From Endothia cerciana (Eukaryota; Ascomycota; Sordariomycetes; Diaporthales; Cryphonectriaceae): 64,000 nucleotides of DNA. The notes under the pieces were generated by a model. The model was not told the DNA's origin. It saw only the letters and a list, made by a program, of their open reading frames with translations, and did no database searches. This document shows positions 34,400-44,564 of the stretch, piece after piece. How positions within the stretch are numbered: the first letter of the stretch is position 1; each line of letters opens with the position of its first letter. The stretch covers positions 372,001 through 436,000 of the forward strand of contig JALRMH010000021.1 in the NCBI GenBank assembly GCA_026119935.1, in the 5' to 3' direction. Both the position numbers and the translations under genes were made by a program.

Positions 34400-36207
34400 G
34401 GCTGCGGGGATGTGATGGATTGAAGCACTTGTTGAACACACTCGCTCACACTCCAAAGGTCCAGTGTCGTATGTCTAAAAAGATACGAGTGGTCTCTACG
34501 AACATTGAAATGAGGACAAAGTAGTTCCGCGCTTAGAGTTATACGAGAGAGCATGCCAACCCGCAGCTCTTGCTGAAGACGGCTCTGTATACCTAGATCT
34601 AGTCTCGGGTCTGCTCTGCGGACAGTGCACCACGATTGCGACAGTCCAGCCAGATTTCTCAGTCTTCCGCGAGGCTCATTGGTCATACGCAGGCTCACAA
34701 TAGCTATTGTGGTTTGTGATTCTCGATCTGAATCACAACTGAAAGGCCGACGCTGACTTCTAGCCGCGTTGGTCAAGGCGGAGTATACTGGGGTCGGAGT
34801 TTCCGACCAGGATTGTTCGCTGTTATCCCACTCTTCCCTTCGCCGCATCTCTCATCAACAGACTATCTGCCTATGGAAGTCATTTAGGCTACTCAATCCT
34901 CCAGAGCTGATGAGATCCGGCCCGCAACATTAGTGACTGCGTGTCACGCCGAGCGAACCTTGCTCGTCTGTTCGTCACGCCTCTGCCGGCTTTAGGGACT
35001 TCCGGCAAACTAGATTCACAGCATCCGCCGGACAATTGCAGTGATACTAATCTGTAGAACCTGTATGATATACTGTGTCCGAGCTCCGAGGGACTGTCAC
35101 AGCCTTCAGGGTTAATACGGGGACTGCACTTGAGGCTGACGGCTTGGCTGGCTCTCAAGGCAAGCAGCGGTCTACATGTTACAAATCCTTGCAGCTGAAA
35201 CTCCGGTGGCTTGTTGCTGTAGCTTGAGTCTGCACTGGGTGACAAGTTCGTACGTTGCAAATAGCTGACAACGTGTCTATCTGCGACCCACCATGCTCGG
35301 CAAAACAGTAACTCCTAAATGCATTCCCACACCAGTAATCACTAACTCCACCCATACATCCAAAGTCTCTGTTCTGGCTTTTGCTTATCTCTGGCCACCA
35401 GTCGTGATGCTTTAGACAAATTCGGGGCTGATTTCGTTGTTTTGGGTGAGTAGAGCGTTTGCTGAACCTACACGGGGTTTCATCCGGGCTCGAGGTCTTC
35501 GACGTCTCACCCACTCGCTTCACGAGACCAAACGTCGAGGAATGGAGACGTACTGCTGTTTATTGGTCGAAAGGACGCTATTTCAGCTGAATCATATCTA
35601 GAGTCACTAGAGTCAGCTCATGAGCGCCTACAACAGCCGCAACCACCGTATTACTCCGGCTAGTGCGTGGCTTGTGACCTCCTAGACAGGCCTCCAGACT
35701 TGTATCTCGTTATCTGTGCCTGTAATCTGATGGCGTTCTCAGTTCGCTGCCGTAAAGATGTTGTAGGATCTCGGTAATCACTTGGCGGAAGGATCGAGGA
35801 AGGCACCGCACGCCTGGGTTTTGAGGGCTTGGTACCGATCTGGAACAATGAAGGAGCTCGCTAGTTATCCATTCACTGGACTAGGCCGGGAGGGAACCCG
35901 GAAGGACCACTATGGACATCGGAATGGTGGTTCTTTGGTGAGATTTACGGATATGTGGGAATCCAATAACCACAAAAGGATCCTAGCGTGGTTATCGAGG
36001 CCAAGGCTGCCACTGGTAGGGGCTTGCAGAGAGGGCGCCTCGTCTAAGTTGCCTGCAGCCTTATGGCAGTGAATAGAATGTGTTTTCTCAAAGTTCCTCA
36101 CAAGCCCGGCTGACCTTCGCACCTGTATCCCTCATCCTTTAGGAAGTCACCTGGGAAGTTTCAATAATCTGGACTCCAATATCCGTGAGAATTCAATCAC
36201 CAATATC
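34400..36207. promoter_or_regulatory. Shared intergenic region of NR-PKS and serine hydrolase
   Basis: 1.8 kb between divergent start codons. No coding family is recognised. It contains a strong palindrome at 34792-34808. The proximal part should be the NR-PKS promoter and the distal part that of the hydrolase. Confidence 0.5.
34792..34808. promoter_or_regulatory. 17-bp palindrome CGG-N5-CCG upstream of NR-PKS
   Basis: GGTCGGA-GTT-TCCGACC has perfect 7-bp arms. The core CGG-N5-CCG fits a Zn2Cys6 homodimer site, 393 bp upstream of the NR-PKS start codon. Which factor binds is unknown; the AfoA-type regulator in the cluster is the first candidate. Confidence 0.45.
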
Positions 36208-37062
36208 ATGCCGGTCTTTGATGATTCAGAGCAACTCAGCCTCCCACGCATCCTCTGTTTGCATGGGGGCGGATCAAACGCTCGCGTCTTTCGCGCACAA
36301 TGCCGATCAATATCGGCCACTCTCCATACGCACTTTCGTTTTGTTTTCGTTGATGCACCATTCATCTCACAAGCCGGGCCCTGCGTTTTGTCCGTCTACA
36401 ACGGCTGGGGACCTTTTCGTCGCTGGCTGCGATGGACCGAGAACCATCCCGAAATCGACGCGGCCACTGCCACTGCGGCCATCGAAAAGTCCATCCAGCT
36501 GGCCGTAGACCAGGACGATGCCCTCGGAGCCACCGGAGAGTGGGTCGCCGTACTTGGCTTCAGTCAAGGAGCTAAAATGGCAGCATCCATGCTATACCGG
36601 CAGCAAATGCGCATGATGAGAAATAAAAAAGGGCTCGGAATATCACTGGCACGGGGAACGACCGCTATGAACTTTCGCTTTGGGGTGCTACTGGCCGGAA
36701 GAGGGCCGCTTGTGGCTATGGATCCTGAGCTCATCTCTCGTTCCAGCCTCCCTGATACAGCAGCCATGAGCGGCGTGGACAGTGGCTACAGCGATGCCAA
36801 CGAGAAGGGGGAGCATACATTATACATTCCGACACTGCATGTACATGGTCTACAAGATCCTGGCATTGCCTACCATCGGAGATTGTACGAGAGATATTGC
36901 GACAGGGCTACCACGAGGTTGGTGGAGTGGAATGGAGATCACCGCGTGCCAATCAAGACGCGTGATGTGGTTGCAGTTGCTGGGGAAATCATGAGCCTTG
37001 CCAGGCAGACGGGTGTATTGGGACCATGGGACTATCTGGAGGTAGATGATAAGTTTCTCTGA
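36208..37062 (+). CDS. FSH1-family serine hydrolase (AfoC/AzaC-like)
   Basis: Intronless alpha/beta hydrolase of 284 aa, presumed cytosolic. LCLHGGGSNARVF near residues 16-28 is the oxyanion-region motif. GFSQGA places the nucleophile at Ser 119. HGLQDPG gives Asp 217 and WNGDHRVP gives His 245, completing the triad. Proteins of this family accompany R-terminated NR-PKSs in azaphilone and asperfuranone clusters, where they are thought to help release or edit the polyketide chain. The gene is divergent from the NR-PKS and its 3' end faces the acyltransferase gene. An acidic, poorly conserved loop lies around residues 172-205. Confidence 0.88.
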   Translation: MPVFDDSEQLSLPRILCLHGGGSNARVFRAQCRSISATLHTHFRFVFVDAPFISQAGPCVLSVYNGWGPFRRWLRWTENHPEIDAATATAAIEKSIQLAVDQDDALGATGEWVAVLGFSQGAKMAASMLYRQQMRMMRNKKGLGISLARGTTAMNFRFGVLLAGRGPLVAMDPELISRSSLPDTAAMSGVDSGYSDANEKGEHTLYIPTLHVHGLQDPGIAYHRRLYERYCDRATTRLVEWNGDHRVPIKTRDVVAVAGEIMSLARQTGVLGPWDYLEVDDKFL

Positions 37063-37306
37063 AGAGAGAGAGGATCAGGTTACTTTGACATGGATGGAAG
37101 GCTTAAAGTAGAGTAGAGTCTCAGAGAGGAGTACATCGCTGGCTTCGAGTCTTGGTCAATCAATCATATGGAGAAAAGCCCTACCTATTATGGACTTAAT
37201 GAACAGATAACATGGAAGCATGTGTTCGCCCCCACCAAGGTTTCATCAATCATTTTGAACTCTATCTGTCCTCGTCCAAACTTGGACTGATATCGTTCTA
37301 GCTACT

Positions 37307-38689
37307 TCAATCCTTGTCAATCAGCTCGGCATAAGTGTTCCATTCAGCATCCGCCTTCAAATCCGCCAAGTCTTGGTCATTCAGGCATACGAGGAAGTCT
37401 GTGAAGCCGTCCAAAGTTTTGGGGAGCATCATAGCTGTTGTGGCTCGAGGGATGAATTTCGGCCGGCGCAGCAATGAAATCTTACCCAGCTTGCCAAATG
37501 ACACGTTGTAGAGGTCGGATTGTGCGATAGAGGTGAAGGCCACGTCGTTCGGTGTCATATCACCCCCATACATAATCGTCGTCTTGTCGGGTGTGTTGGA
37601 CAGCCGAGTCACAAAACTTCGCACTGCATGCTCGTTGATGTCCTCTGCGAGATTCTTGCGCATGAGACTGGCCAGTGTCGCAAGCGGTTGCTCAGCAATC
37701 TCAGCAAATGTCTGCCTCGAGAAGGTGTTGTAAACCATGTGTCCCATGTATTCGACGGGCACGCCCACAGTGCTGCGAACGTCGACAGCCCGCACGAACT
37801 TCGAGGCGGTGTTGGCGGATTCGGGGGCGCGCGCGAGTCGCAACGCCACCAGTCGCTTCCAGAAGAAGGCGGTCAGGGTATCATTCGATGACACGAATGT
37901 GACAGGCGGCACGAATTTCGTCGCATCGCTGGCTGTGTTCTTAAGAGCAGAGAGGCTCTTTGCGGAGAAGCGGAATTGGCACCAGCGACCATATGGCGCT
38001 GGCACAGATGGAATAGCAATGTTGAGCAGCGATGGTCGGTCATAGCGACTCAGATCGACTGACTGCTCATCGGGACCGAGAAGGCGGACCATGTTGCGGC
38101 GATCACGATTACCTTCTTCGATCTCCAATTGCGTAAGTTCCTCCCCGTTCAAGGTCTTAGAGAGTAGCTTCAGGAACTGGAGTATGCCACTGCCAGGCAT
38201 GATGTTGTGCTGGGCGGCTACATCGAGCAGAAGACCGCCGCGGATGAAGTTTGCCTGAAGCGCAAGCACGGGTGCCGGGTCATCCTCGGTCTCTTGATAG
38301 CTCTGAGGAAAGGACACGCACGGCGTCAGCACGTCGGGATCGAACATGCCGATAGGGCCTTTGGCGGCCTCGATTTCCTCAAAAGACGCGCACTCCTTCG
38401 AGCAGTCTTTGACGCGCAGGATGCTGTTAGGCTCCTCCCAGCGCGGGCAGTGCTCAATCTTGAACAATCCCGAATTGCCGGGACCGTTTCCCTCATTGAC
38501 AACCTTGCCCGTCATCCATGGGAACGTCTTTGTGACTTTCAGAACTGCCGAGTTGAGGTCTCGGGCAACCGAGTCCGGAGTTGCGCCCTCTGGTAGTTTG
38601 AAGCAGAGCAAGAAATGTGTGTAGCTCTTCAGCAGGCGTAACTGCCCGAAGATATCTTGGTAGCGAGAGAAGTCTGAGTAGTCGGCCAT
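37307..38689 (-). CDS. Acyltransferase of the TRI101/AzaD type, HxxxD altered
   Basis: Single-exon protein of 460 aa starting at the only in-frame ATG. It resembles fungal trichothecene 3-O-acetyltransferase-like/BAHD enzymes. It has an N-terminal block LLKSYTHFLLCFKLPEG, then TFPWMTGKV and the central NFIRGGLLLDVAAQH segment, a second-half VSSNDTLTAFFWKRL, and AVDVRSTVGVPVEYMGHMVYN. In azanigerone- and chaetoviridin-type pathways such an enzyme moves the HR-PKS acyl chain to the pyranoquinone hydroxyl. The catalytic HxxxD motif reads HNIMP: the His is kept but Asp is Pro. The DFGWG-like element near the C terminus is only partly kept (NVSFGKLG). Asp in this family is largely structural, so activity may remain, but this is uncertain. 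The gene is divergent from the FAD monooxygenase with 465 bp between starts. Confidence 0.82.
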   Translation of the reverse strand: MADYSDFSRYQDIFGQLRLLKSYTHFLLCFKLPEGATPDSVARDLNSAVLKVTKTFPWMTGKVVNEGNGPGNSGLFKIEHCPRWEEPNSILRVKDCSKECASFEEIEAAKGPIGMFDPDVLTPCVSFPQSYQETEDDPAPVLALQANFIRGGLLLDVAAQHNIMPGSGILQFLKLLSKTLNGEELTQLEIEEGNRDRRNMVRLLGPDEQSVDLSRYDRPSLLNIAIPSVPAPYGRWCQFRFSAKSLSALKNTASDATKFVPPVTFVSSNDTLTAFFWKRLVALRLARAPESANTASKFVRAVDVRSTVGVPVEYMGHMVYNTFSRQTFAEIAEQPLATLASLMRKNLAEDINEHAVRSFVTRLSNTPDKTTIMYGGDMTPNDVAFTSIAQSDLYNVSFGKLGKISLLRRPKFIPRATTAMMLPKTLDGFTDFLVCLNDQDLADLKADAEWNTYAELIDKD

Positions 38690-39154
38690 GATGGAGCGTG
38701 TGTGCTTCCTGTTTGGATAGTGAGAGGACAACGCCGGCGCGTCAATCACTAGAAGCTCATCGAATCGTACGATTGGGCTATTTCTATATGTAGCCTCCTT
38801 CACTTGGATCCATCAGGTCTGACGGCCTTTGCCAAGTAGCAGCAGGGCAGACCGCCGGAGCTGGACATACGAATTCGGGATGACAAATACTCCGGATTTG
38901 AGACACAGGAAATGCACGTCGACCCTTCTCAAAGGATTTCCCAACTGATCATAGATTTCAATGTCAGGTTGTCTGATTCACATGTCATGGTTAAATCATG
39001 CCAGTTTATGGTCTGATATCCTCTACTTCAGGAACTGCTTGTCAGCTGTGATTGTTGATATATACTCGCTGCACACGACGCCTTGGTGAATGAGGAGCTT
39101 GGTTGCACAACACCGCTATTTCATCTGGTTTATCGTCTTACAACCAAATCAGAA
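38690..39154. promoter_or_regulatory. Bidirectional promoter region, acyltransferase/FAD monooxygenase
   Basis: 465 bp between divergent ATGs. It contains inverted CCGGAG (about 38865) and CTCCGG (about 38890) elements. No coding potential is seen. Confidence 0.5.
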
Positions 39155-40698
39155 ATGCCGGGTGTAGTCCAAAACGAACAACCCCTCGAGGTTGCCATCG
39201 TTGGCGGTGGAATCATTGGCTTGGCCCTGGCAGCCGGTCTTGTGCATCGTAACGTCCGGGTCAAGGTGTATGAGAAAACATCATCTTTCCGTCCCATTGG
39301 GGCTGGTATCGGCTTCACTGTGAGTGGAATCATCGGTCTTGGAATCTCCAAATTCTTGAAAGAGACAGACAGGCTAATAGACCACGGCAGCCCAGTGAGA
39401 CTTCTCTATCTCTGGACGATTGATGAGGTGGGCAATTACTAACATTGTTGAAGATACCAAGGAAGCCCTAGCTCTGTTGCACCCTGGAGCTCTTGAGGCT
39501 GAACGAAAGGTTGCCACTGCAAACGGCGACCCAAATGACCCGAATGACTGGCTCAAATACGTAGATGCTTACAATCACGAAGGCGACGAAGGTGAAGAGG
39601 AGCCTCTCCGCTTTCAGCTCTACACAGGCTACCGAGGGTTCGAAGGTTGCGTTCGCGCACATTTCCTGGAAGAACTGCTCAAGCTGATACCGAAGGACGT
39701 GGTCGTTTTCAGCAAGAACATAGACACCGTCGTGGACCAGGGAGATGATAAGAAGACGCTCCTCAAGTTCCAGGACGGAACTACTGTTGAAGCAGATGTC
39801 GGTATGTTATTGTGACTATGCCTGCCGTGGGACGGTCTGTATAATGTGCTAACAAGGTATAGTTGTCGGCTGCGATGGCATCAAGTCACGCATCCGAAAG
39901 CTGATGCTGGGTGATCATCCCGCGGCAGAGCCGTCATACAATCATCAGTACGCCGTGCGGTGCGCTCTACCGATGGACCTAGCCATTGAGGCATTGGGCG
40001 AATACAAGGCGCGCAACCGGCACATGCACATGGGGCAAGACAGCTACATTGGCAGCGTGCCCATCGGCCTGGGCAAGATGATCAACGTAGTAGCCTTCGT
40101 GCTGGACCCGGGCGAGTGGCCCGACAAGGATAGCCTTACTGCACCGGCCGACGCTGACACAGTCATCAAAGCCTTCCAGCACCACCGTGCGCCGATTCGC
40201 CGCTTGATCCAGAAGGTGGTCGAGCATACAGGAGAGGCTGGACTGGTCAAGTGGGGTATCTTTGACAGCGTGGAAAATCCGTCTCCCACCTTTTCCAAGG
40301 GCCGGGTTGCGATCGCTGGCGACGCCGCACACGCCATGAGCCCGCACCACGGTGCCGGCGCAGGCACAGGCATCGAGGATTGTCTCGTTCTGGCCGACTT
40401 GTTGGCCGACGTGGACAAGGGCGTTGGCGTGGGTGCGGGACTCGGTGTCAGCAGGGCCGCGGCGGTCCGAGCAGCTCTTCAGGCCTACACAAACATTCGT
40501 ATTGAGCGCGCTCACTTCATCTGCAACAGCAGTCGTATTATCGGTCAGCTCCTCGAGTGGCGGTACCCGCCGACCATGACGGATTGGGACAAATGCCTGG
40601 CTGAGCTCAGATGGCGCTCACACAAGATTTGGCATTACGACGAAGGCCAGATGGTGGAGGATGCGAGGGCCGAGTATAGGAAGTTGCTGAAAGGCTGA
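39155..40698 (+). CDS. FAD-dependent monooxygenase (salicylate hydroxylase type; AzaH/AfoD-like)
   Basis: Group A flavoprotein hydroxylase, expected to hydroxylate and dearomatise the NR-PKS benzaldehyde towards the pyranoquinone core, using FAD and NAD(P)H. Exons: 39155-39323, 39454-39801 and 39863-40698, about 450 aa. GGGIIGLALAAGL (17-29) binds the ADP part of FAD. The family block PIGAGIGFT is followed after splicing by VNTKEALALL. VVVGCDGIKSRIRK is the DG motif region, and AIAGDAAHAMSPHHGAGAG (near 325) is the GD motif. The first donor must be GT at 39324 (GTGGAA): the nearby GTGAGT at 39320 would shift the frame into a stop. The branch site TTACTAAC before 39453 supports the acceptor. 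It shares a short promoter with the acyltransferase. Confidence 0.87.
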
Positions 40699-41327
40699 GC
40701 AGTGAATCTGGGCTCTTATTTCCTGAACGGTTGTAATACTTTCAAGTGCACATGTATAGTCTGACAGTTCAACATGGATCCACGTCCATACAACGTACAT
40801 GGCGTGAAAGGAAGATAGAGCACGACTTCTCTTACCATATTTAAATTTGATCAGAATGATAGCAGAGGCAAGTCACCTCTCGTACTCTGCTTTCCAGGTT
40901 CGAAAACCCTGAACTGAGCCTCCAGCAAACCCTCTGAAGTGTAATTGATTCTTTGACTTGGAGAAGACAGAATGCAGACTAATTTCGTTGCAGCCCAGTT
41001 TTAACATTTTGAAAGTACCTAGATAGTTCTGCTTATTTCTGCAGTCAGGTCATAAAAGGACAAAATCCTTTAGCAACCACTTTGAAATGAAGAGTATGCT
41101 AAACATTTACACAGAACATAAATACAGTACGGTCCTGATTGAATGAGAAGTTCAAAATGGGCTGTTAATTCAAGCTAAAATAGAATACCTATATTTGTAT
41201 AGAAGGCAAGTGTTTCGCAACTGTATAGAATTGATGAAAATGTCCTCGGCTTGCGCCCAATATGTTCTTTGTACCCCATTAAAGCCTCGATATCATCCAC
41301 ACAATTTTCGGACAAATTAACGACTTA
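40699..41327. other. Intergenic, 3' flanks of convergent genes
   Basis: AT-rich 630 bp between the stops of the monooxygenase and the flavin oxidase-like gene. No gene is seen. Confidence 0.6.
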
Positions 41328-42707
41328 TTACAGATCTGCGACGATGTCGGGGAGCAGGGTAGCTGTGTAATTCCACAGCTGGCTCGAACCAGGCAGAAAT
41401 TGTGCTCCAGTGTACCATGTGTTGCGGTAGCCCTGCAGGGAATACATTTTACTCCAGTAACCGTCTTCGATGGCCTCTGATGTTAAACTTGACCGGAACG
41501 GCGAGTGGCTATTGAAAGCCACGAGCTCGATGTCGACAGTCTGCCCTGTGAGACCCGTAACAAATGTATTGATGAGGTCCAAGGTCTTGGTCTCGGCGTC
41601 GCTGTCAGATAGTACGTCTGTCGAGTAAGCCCTGTAAGTGTATAGATTATCGACTGCAGTGGGTGCAAAGCTTATGAGAGCTGGTGGCTGCGGTAAATAG
41701 TAATCGGCATCGGGGTCTGCGTTCTCGTATGCTATTCCCGCAGGCATCACGGCCTCTGCAAAGCGTACGATGCCCGTGTAGTAGCCACTGACTTCAAAAT
41801 CCGTGAATACTTGTTCTTCAGTGGTGTCTGGAGCGAAGGGAGCCATGTTGCTTTTGGTCGTTGGGATCGTGATGAGTAGACGCGAGGCCTGAATCAGCTT
41901 GTCACCTGATGGTGTGGAGACCACCAGGGAGGTGATCTCATCTGTGGTATTGCCACGCTGAGCTGCCGTGACAGTTGAGTTCAGCAGGACGCTCGAACCC
42001 AGCACGCTGAGAGCCGACTCGTAGATCTTGTTGTTGCCACCAACGATATAGTTCGTTGAAGTTGAGGTCAGCTCAGCCAGACCTGCATCTACTAGAACCC
42101 CGAAGGAAGGCGTGTCCAGCAGTGGTGCGCCCCAGATGGCAAAAAGGTTGTAGACAATGTCGCCCAGATCATACTTGGTGACAAAGTCCTCCATTGATAG
42201 ATACAAGTCCTCTGGAATAGGAGCGGCCACGTCGCTCGTCCATTGCATCCATGGGTATTTGGCACATTGCTCCAGCCAGGCCGTGTAGTTGGTACCTGGT
42301 GTGAAGTCCAGCACTTCCGCCGACGTGAAGTCCGCATATACGGTGGTGTTGTAAGCCGCGTTGATGGCATCGTCTGAAGGTGTCACATCTAGGCGGCTGA
42401 AGAAATCCAGCGTGTTGTCGAAGTTCTGGTATCGCTCCACGCCGTAGTCGATGGCTGTACCCGATGCAGGGTCGACATATGTGTTTGTATGGCCTCCCAA
42501 CACGCCTTGCTTTTCCACAACTATGACACTGTTTCCCATATCAGACAGCGACACGCCGGCATAACTACCGGTCGCACCGCCTCCAATGACGGCTACGTCG
42601 ACTGTGATAACATCTCCTGTTGCGTATGATGAGGGATCGAAACAGGTGGCGGCGCAGCCGGTTGCTGCGAGCGCGAGCGCAATATGAAGTGCGCCAGATC
42701 GAGCCAT
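41328..42707 (-). CDS. Secreted FAD amine oxidase-like dehydrogenase (beta-cyclopiazonate dehydrogenase-like)
   Basis: Single-exon protein of 459 aa. The first 20 or so residues (SGALHIALALAATGCAA) form a signal peptide, so it should enter the secretory pathway; NxS/T sites (e.g. NTT, NYT, NST) fit glycosylation. FAD binding: VAVIGGGATGSYAGVSL (residues 38-54) with VVEKQGVLGGHTNTY for the ribose and pyrophosphate. YIVGGNNKIYESAL and LLITIPTTKSNMAPF are typical of the flavin-containing amine oxidoreductase family, and the C terminus (YRNTWYTGAQFLPGSSQLWNY without the last residue quoted) matches its closing block. Relatives include the dehydrogenase of cyclopiazonic acid biosynthesis and FAD oxidases listed for azaphilone clusters. 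Its substrate is unknown; oxidation of a late intermediate in a vesicle or outside the cell is inference. The ATG at 42707 is the one that exposes the signal peptide. Confidence 0.82.
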   Translation of the reverse strand: MARSGALHIALALAATGCAATCFDPSSYATGDVITVDVAVIGGGATGSYAGVSLSDMGNSVIVVEKQGVLGGHTNTYVDPASGTAIDYGVERYQNFDNTLDFFSRLDVTPSDDAINAAYNTTVYADFTSAEVLDFTPGTNYTAWLEQCAKYPWMQWTSDVAAPIPEDLYLSMEDFVTKYDLGDIVYNLFAIWGAPLLDTPSFGVLVDAGLAELTSTSTNYIVGGNNKIYESALSVLGSSVLLNSTVTAAQRGNTTDEITSLVVSTPSGDKLIQASRLLITIPTTKSNMAPFAPDTTEEQVFTDFEVSGYYTGIVRFAEAVMPAGIAYENADPDADYYLPQPPALISFAPTAVDNLYTYRAYSTDVLSDSDAETKTLDLINTFVTGLTGQTVDIELVAFNSHSPFRSSLTSEAIEDGYWSKMYSLQGYRNTWYTGAQFLPGSSQLWNYTATLLPDIVADL

Positions 42708-42995
42708 TTTGTCACTGGTGCTGCTGGAATGGGCGTGATGCTTGAGAAACAGCTGTGTACAAGCTTTCAACTTCACACGACTATCACAAGGAGGGTGACA
42801 TCTCGTGAGTTTTGCGCTTCTTTTAAATGGCCTGAATTGCGATATATTTGCCATTCGGAAATGAGATAATACTGACGTGGAGCCAGAACTTTGAGGCTGT
42901 CCATCCCTAATCCTATGGTCACTAATCCCATCGCCTGCTTGATCCAACAATCCACAAATCTATCTGGAACTACTTAGTCTGGATCTATGTGAAGA

Positions 42996-43012
42996 ATTCG
43001 GGGACGCCGAAT
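42996..43012. promoter_or_regulatory. Palindrome ATTCGG-N5-CCGAAT upstream of flavoenzyme gene
   Basis: Perfect 6-bp arms around GGACG, giving CGG-N5-CCG, 289 bp upstream of the flavoenzyme ATG. The spacing equals that of the palindrome upstream of the NR-PKS. Confidence 0.4.
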
Positions 43013-43825
43013 CCTTTCAGCCCCGGTGGTGTAGAAACTCCAAAAGGGGCGATGTGTAGTGAGAGCACTATCATGTGGCCAAGGGTTTGAGGGTGTCTGT
43101 GCCTTGCCCTGTGATCAGAAATTACAGTTCTTTTCCCTGTCCAATCATCCATGTTCGATGGCACCGGACAGTTTGCATCATTGAATGAAACTGGACACAG
43201 CTGAGCTCTTCTCAGCCTCGGCTACGTAAGCAATCCAGTGGGGCGTAATGGGTGGAGGCACGTGTCTGGACACACATGATATGATTCAACCTAATGAAGT
43301 CGAGCACAGCCGAGTCCCGTAGCCTCAGCCTCAGCCTAGGCGGCATGATTTCTCAATAGGCGCGTGATCTCGAGACACCATAGTCAGCAGCGCAGCACAG
43401 GTTCAGGTAATCCACAATGAACTGGTGAAATGTGCCACAGCCGGAGGCGTCTCAGCCTGCGGCGTATACCGAATCCAAGGGGGGGGGGGGGCGGCCAAAA
43501 GGGGCCAAAAGGATTCAAAGAGGACGCGATGTGGAGGGAAATGGCTTGACACCACGAGGATTTATACGGCCAGACAGGGTATTCAATCCCACGTCAGAAG
43601 ACTCGTCATGGGAGGTCGGGCGCATTTCGGACTTTCAAAATCATATACCCTTCGGAGTATCTATTCTTCCCTGTTACTATGAACACTACTGTGACTCCCA
43701 TTTTGCACTAGCTGCCTGGGTCTCTAAGCTGAGAAGCCGAGTATGAAAACTGTGTCAAGTCTTCCTACGGAACTCGGGCTAAGTGCCGATTTGCAGTAAG
43801 TCGAGGAGACATATTCGCTCCGAAG

Positions 43826-43838
43826 GATCGGACCGATC
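43826..43838. promoter_or_regulatory. Palindrome GATCGG-A-CCGATC
   Basis: A 13-bp palindrome (CGG-N1-CCG) preceded by TCCGA, so that TCCGA-N4-TCGGA forms an overlapping everted pair (43819-43832). It lies 727 bp upstream of the P450 start. Regulatory meaning is inferred only from the pattern. Confidence 0.3.
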
Positions 43839-44564
43839 ATCCCTGGTGATTTTCGACTATTCCAAAGAACGTAATAACTGGAACTCAAGGACATGATACG
43901 ATCAAATACTCTGAGATTGGCGTACAATACGCACAAGTGAGCAGCCCATCATCGTGACTTTTGAAGAGCAAGCTTGAGCGATGCACGGATTATACATGTT
44001 AAGACTGAAGGTAGTTGCCTGGGCAGATCAAGAACAGCGCAAAAGACCTAGGTAGGGAGAAATCGTACGACGGATAAATGGTAGTGAACGATCTTTCTCA
44101 GCCGATGATCCATAGCGCGGCACGGAGTATTTGAATCTCGGGCATAGGAGGTTTTCCTTCGCGCCGAACTGTCTATCTCTTTCATCTTTGCTGGACATCG
44201 AACCATCATTTGTCAGAACCACACTACTGCAGTAGCTGCCATAGATATGGTAAGCTTAATCATGTTAGCACATTAGCAGGTACGCCCGAAGACAAGGCGG
44301 CGTTTGCGGCTTGAATAGTTTAACTTCACAGTAAGGAGCTTCAGAAGAACTCTGTCCCTACGAATTACATGTATCGTCCTGAGACAATCATCAAAGCTTC
44401 ATCTACAACCGGAAAAATTGAAAATTCCGAGCCCTCACATCTCATTTGCCGCCATCCGTAAGACAATCAACAGCCAGCCCAACCCATTACCGTTATTTTA
44501 TTAACCAGGAAAACAGAAGAAATCAGCCAGCAAGGTAGCAGATCATCTTCAACGTGATAGAAGC

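Larger units (their letters stand above)
42708..44564. promoter_or_regulatory. Shared intergenic region of flavoenzyme and P450 genes
   Basis: 1.86 kb between divergent start codons without a recognisable gene. It contains CGG-N5-CCG at 42996-43012, CGG-N1-CCG at 43826-43838, a 13-nt G run at 43479-43491 followed by a tandem GGCCAAAAGG, and CAGCCT repeats near 43325. Confidence 0.5.

Noticed and set aside
38690..38803. N-terminal extension of the acyltransferase
   Set aside because: The extra codons begin at GTG and do not resemble the family; the ATG at 38689 is the first in frame.
42708..42950. 81-residue N-terminal extension of the flavoenzyme
   Set aside because: The extension has no similarity to the family and would bury the signal peptide that starts at 42707.
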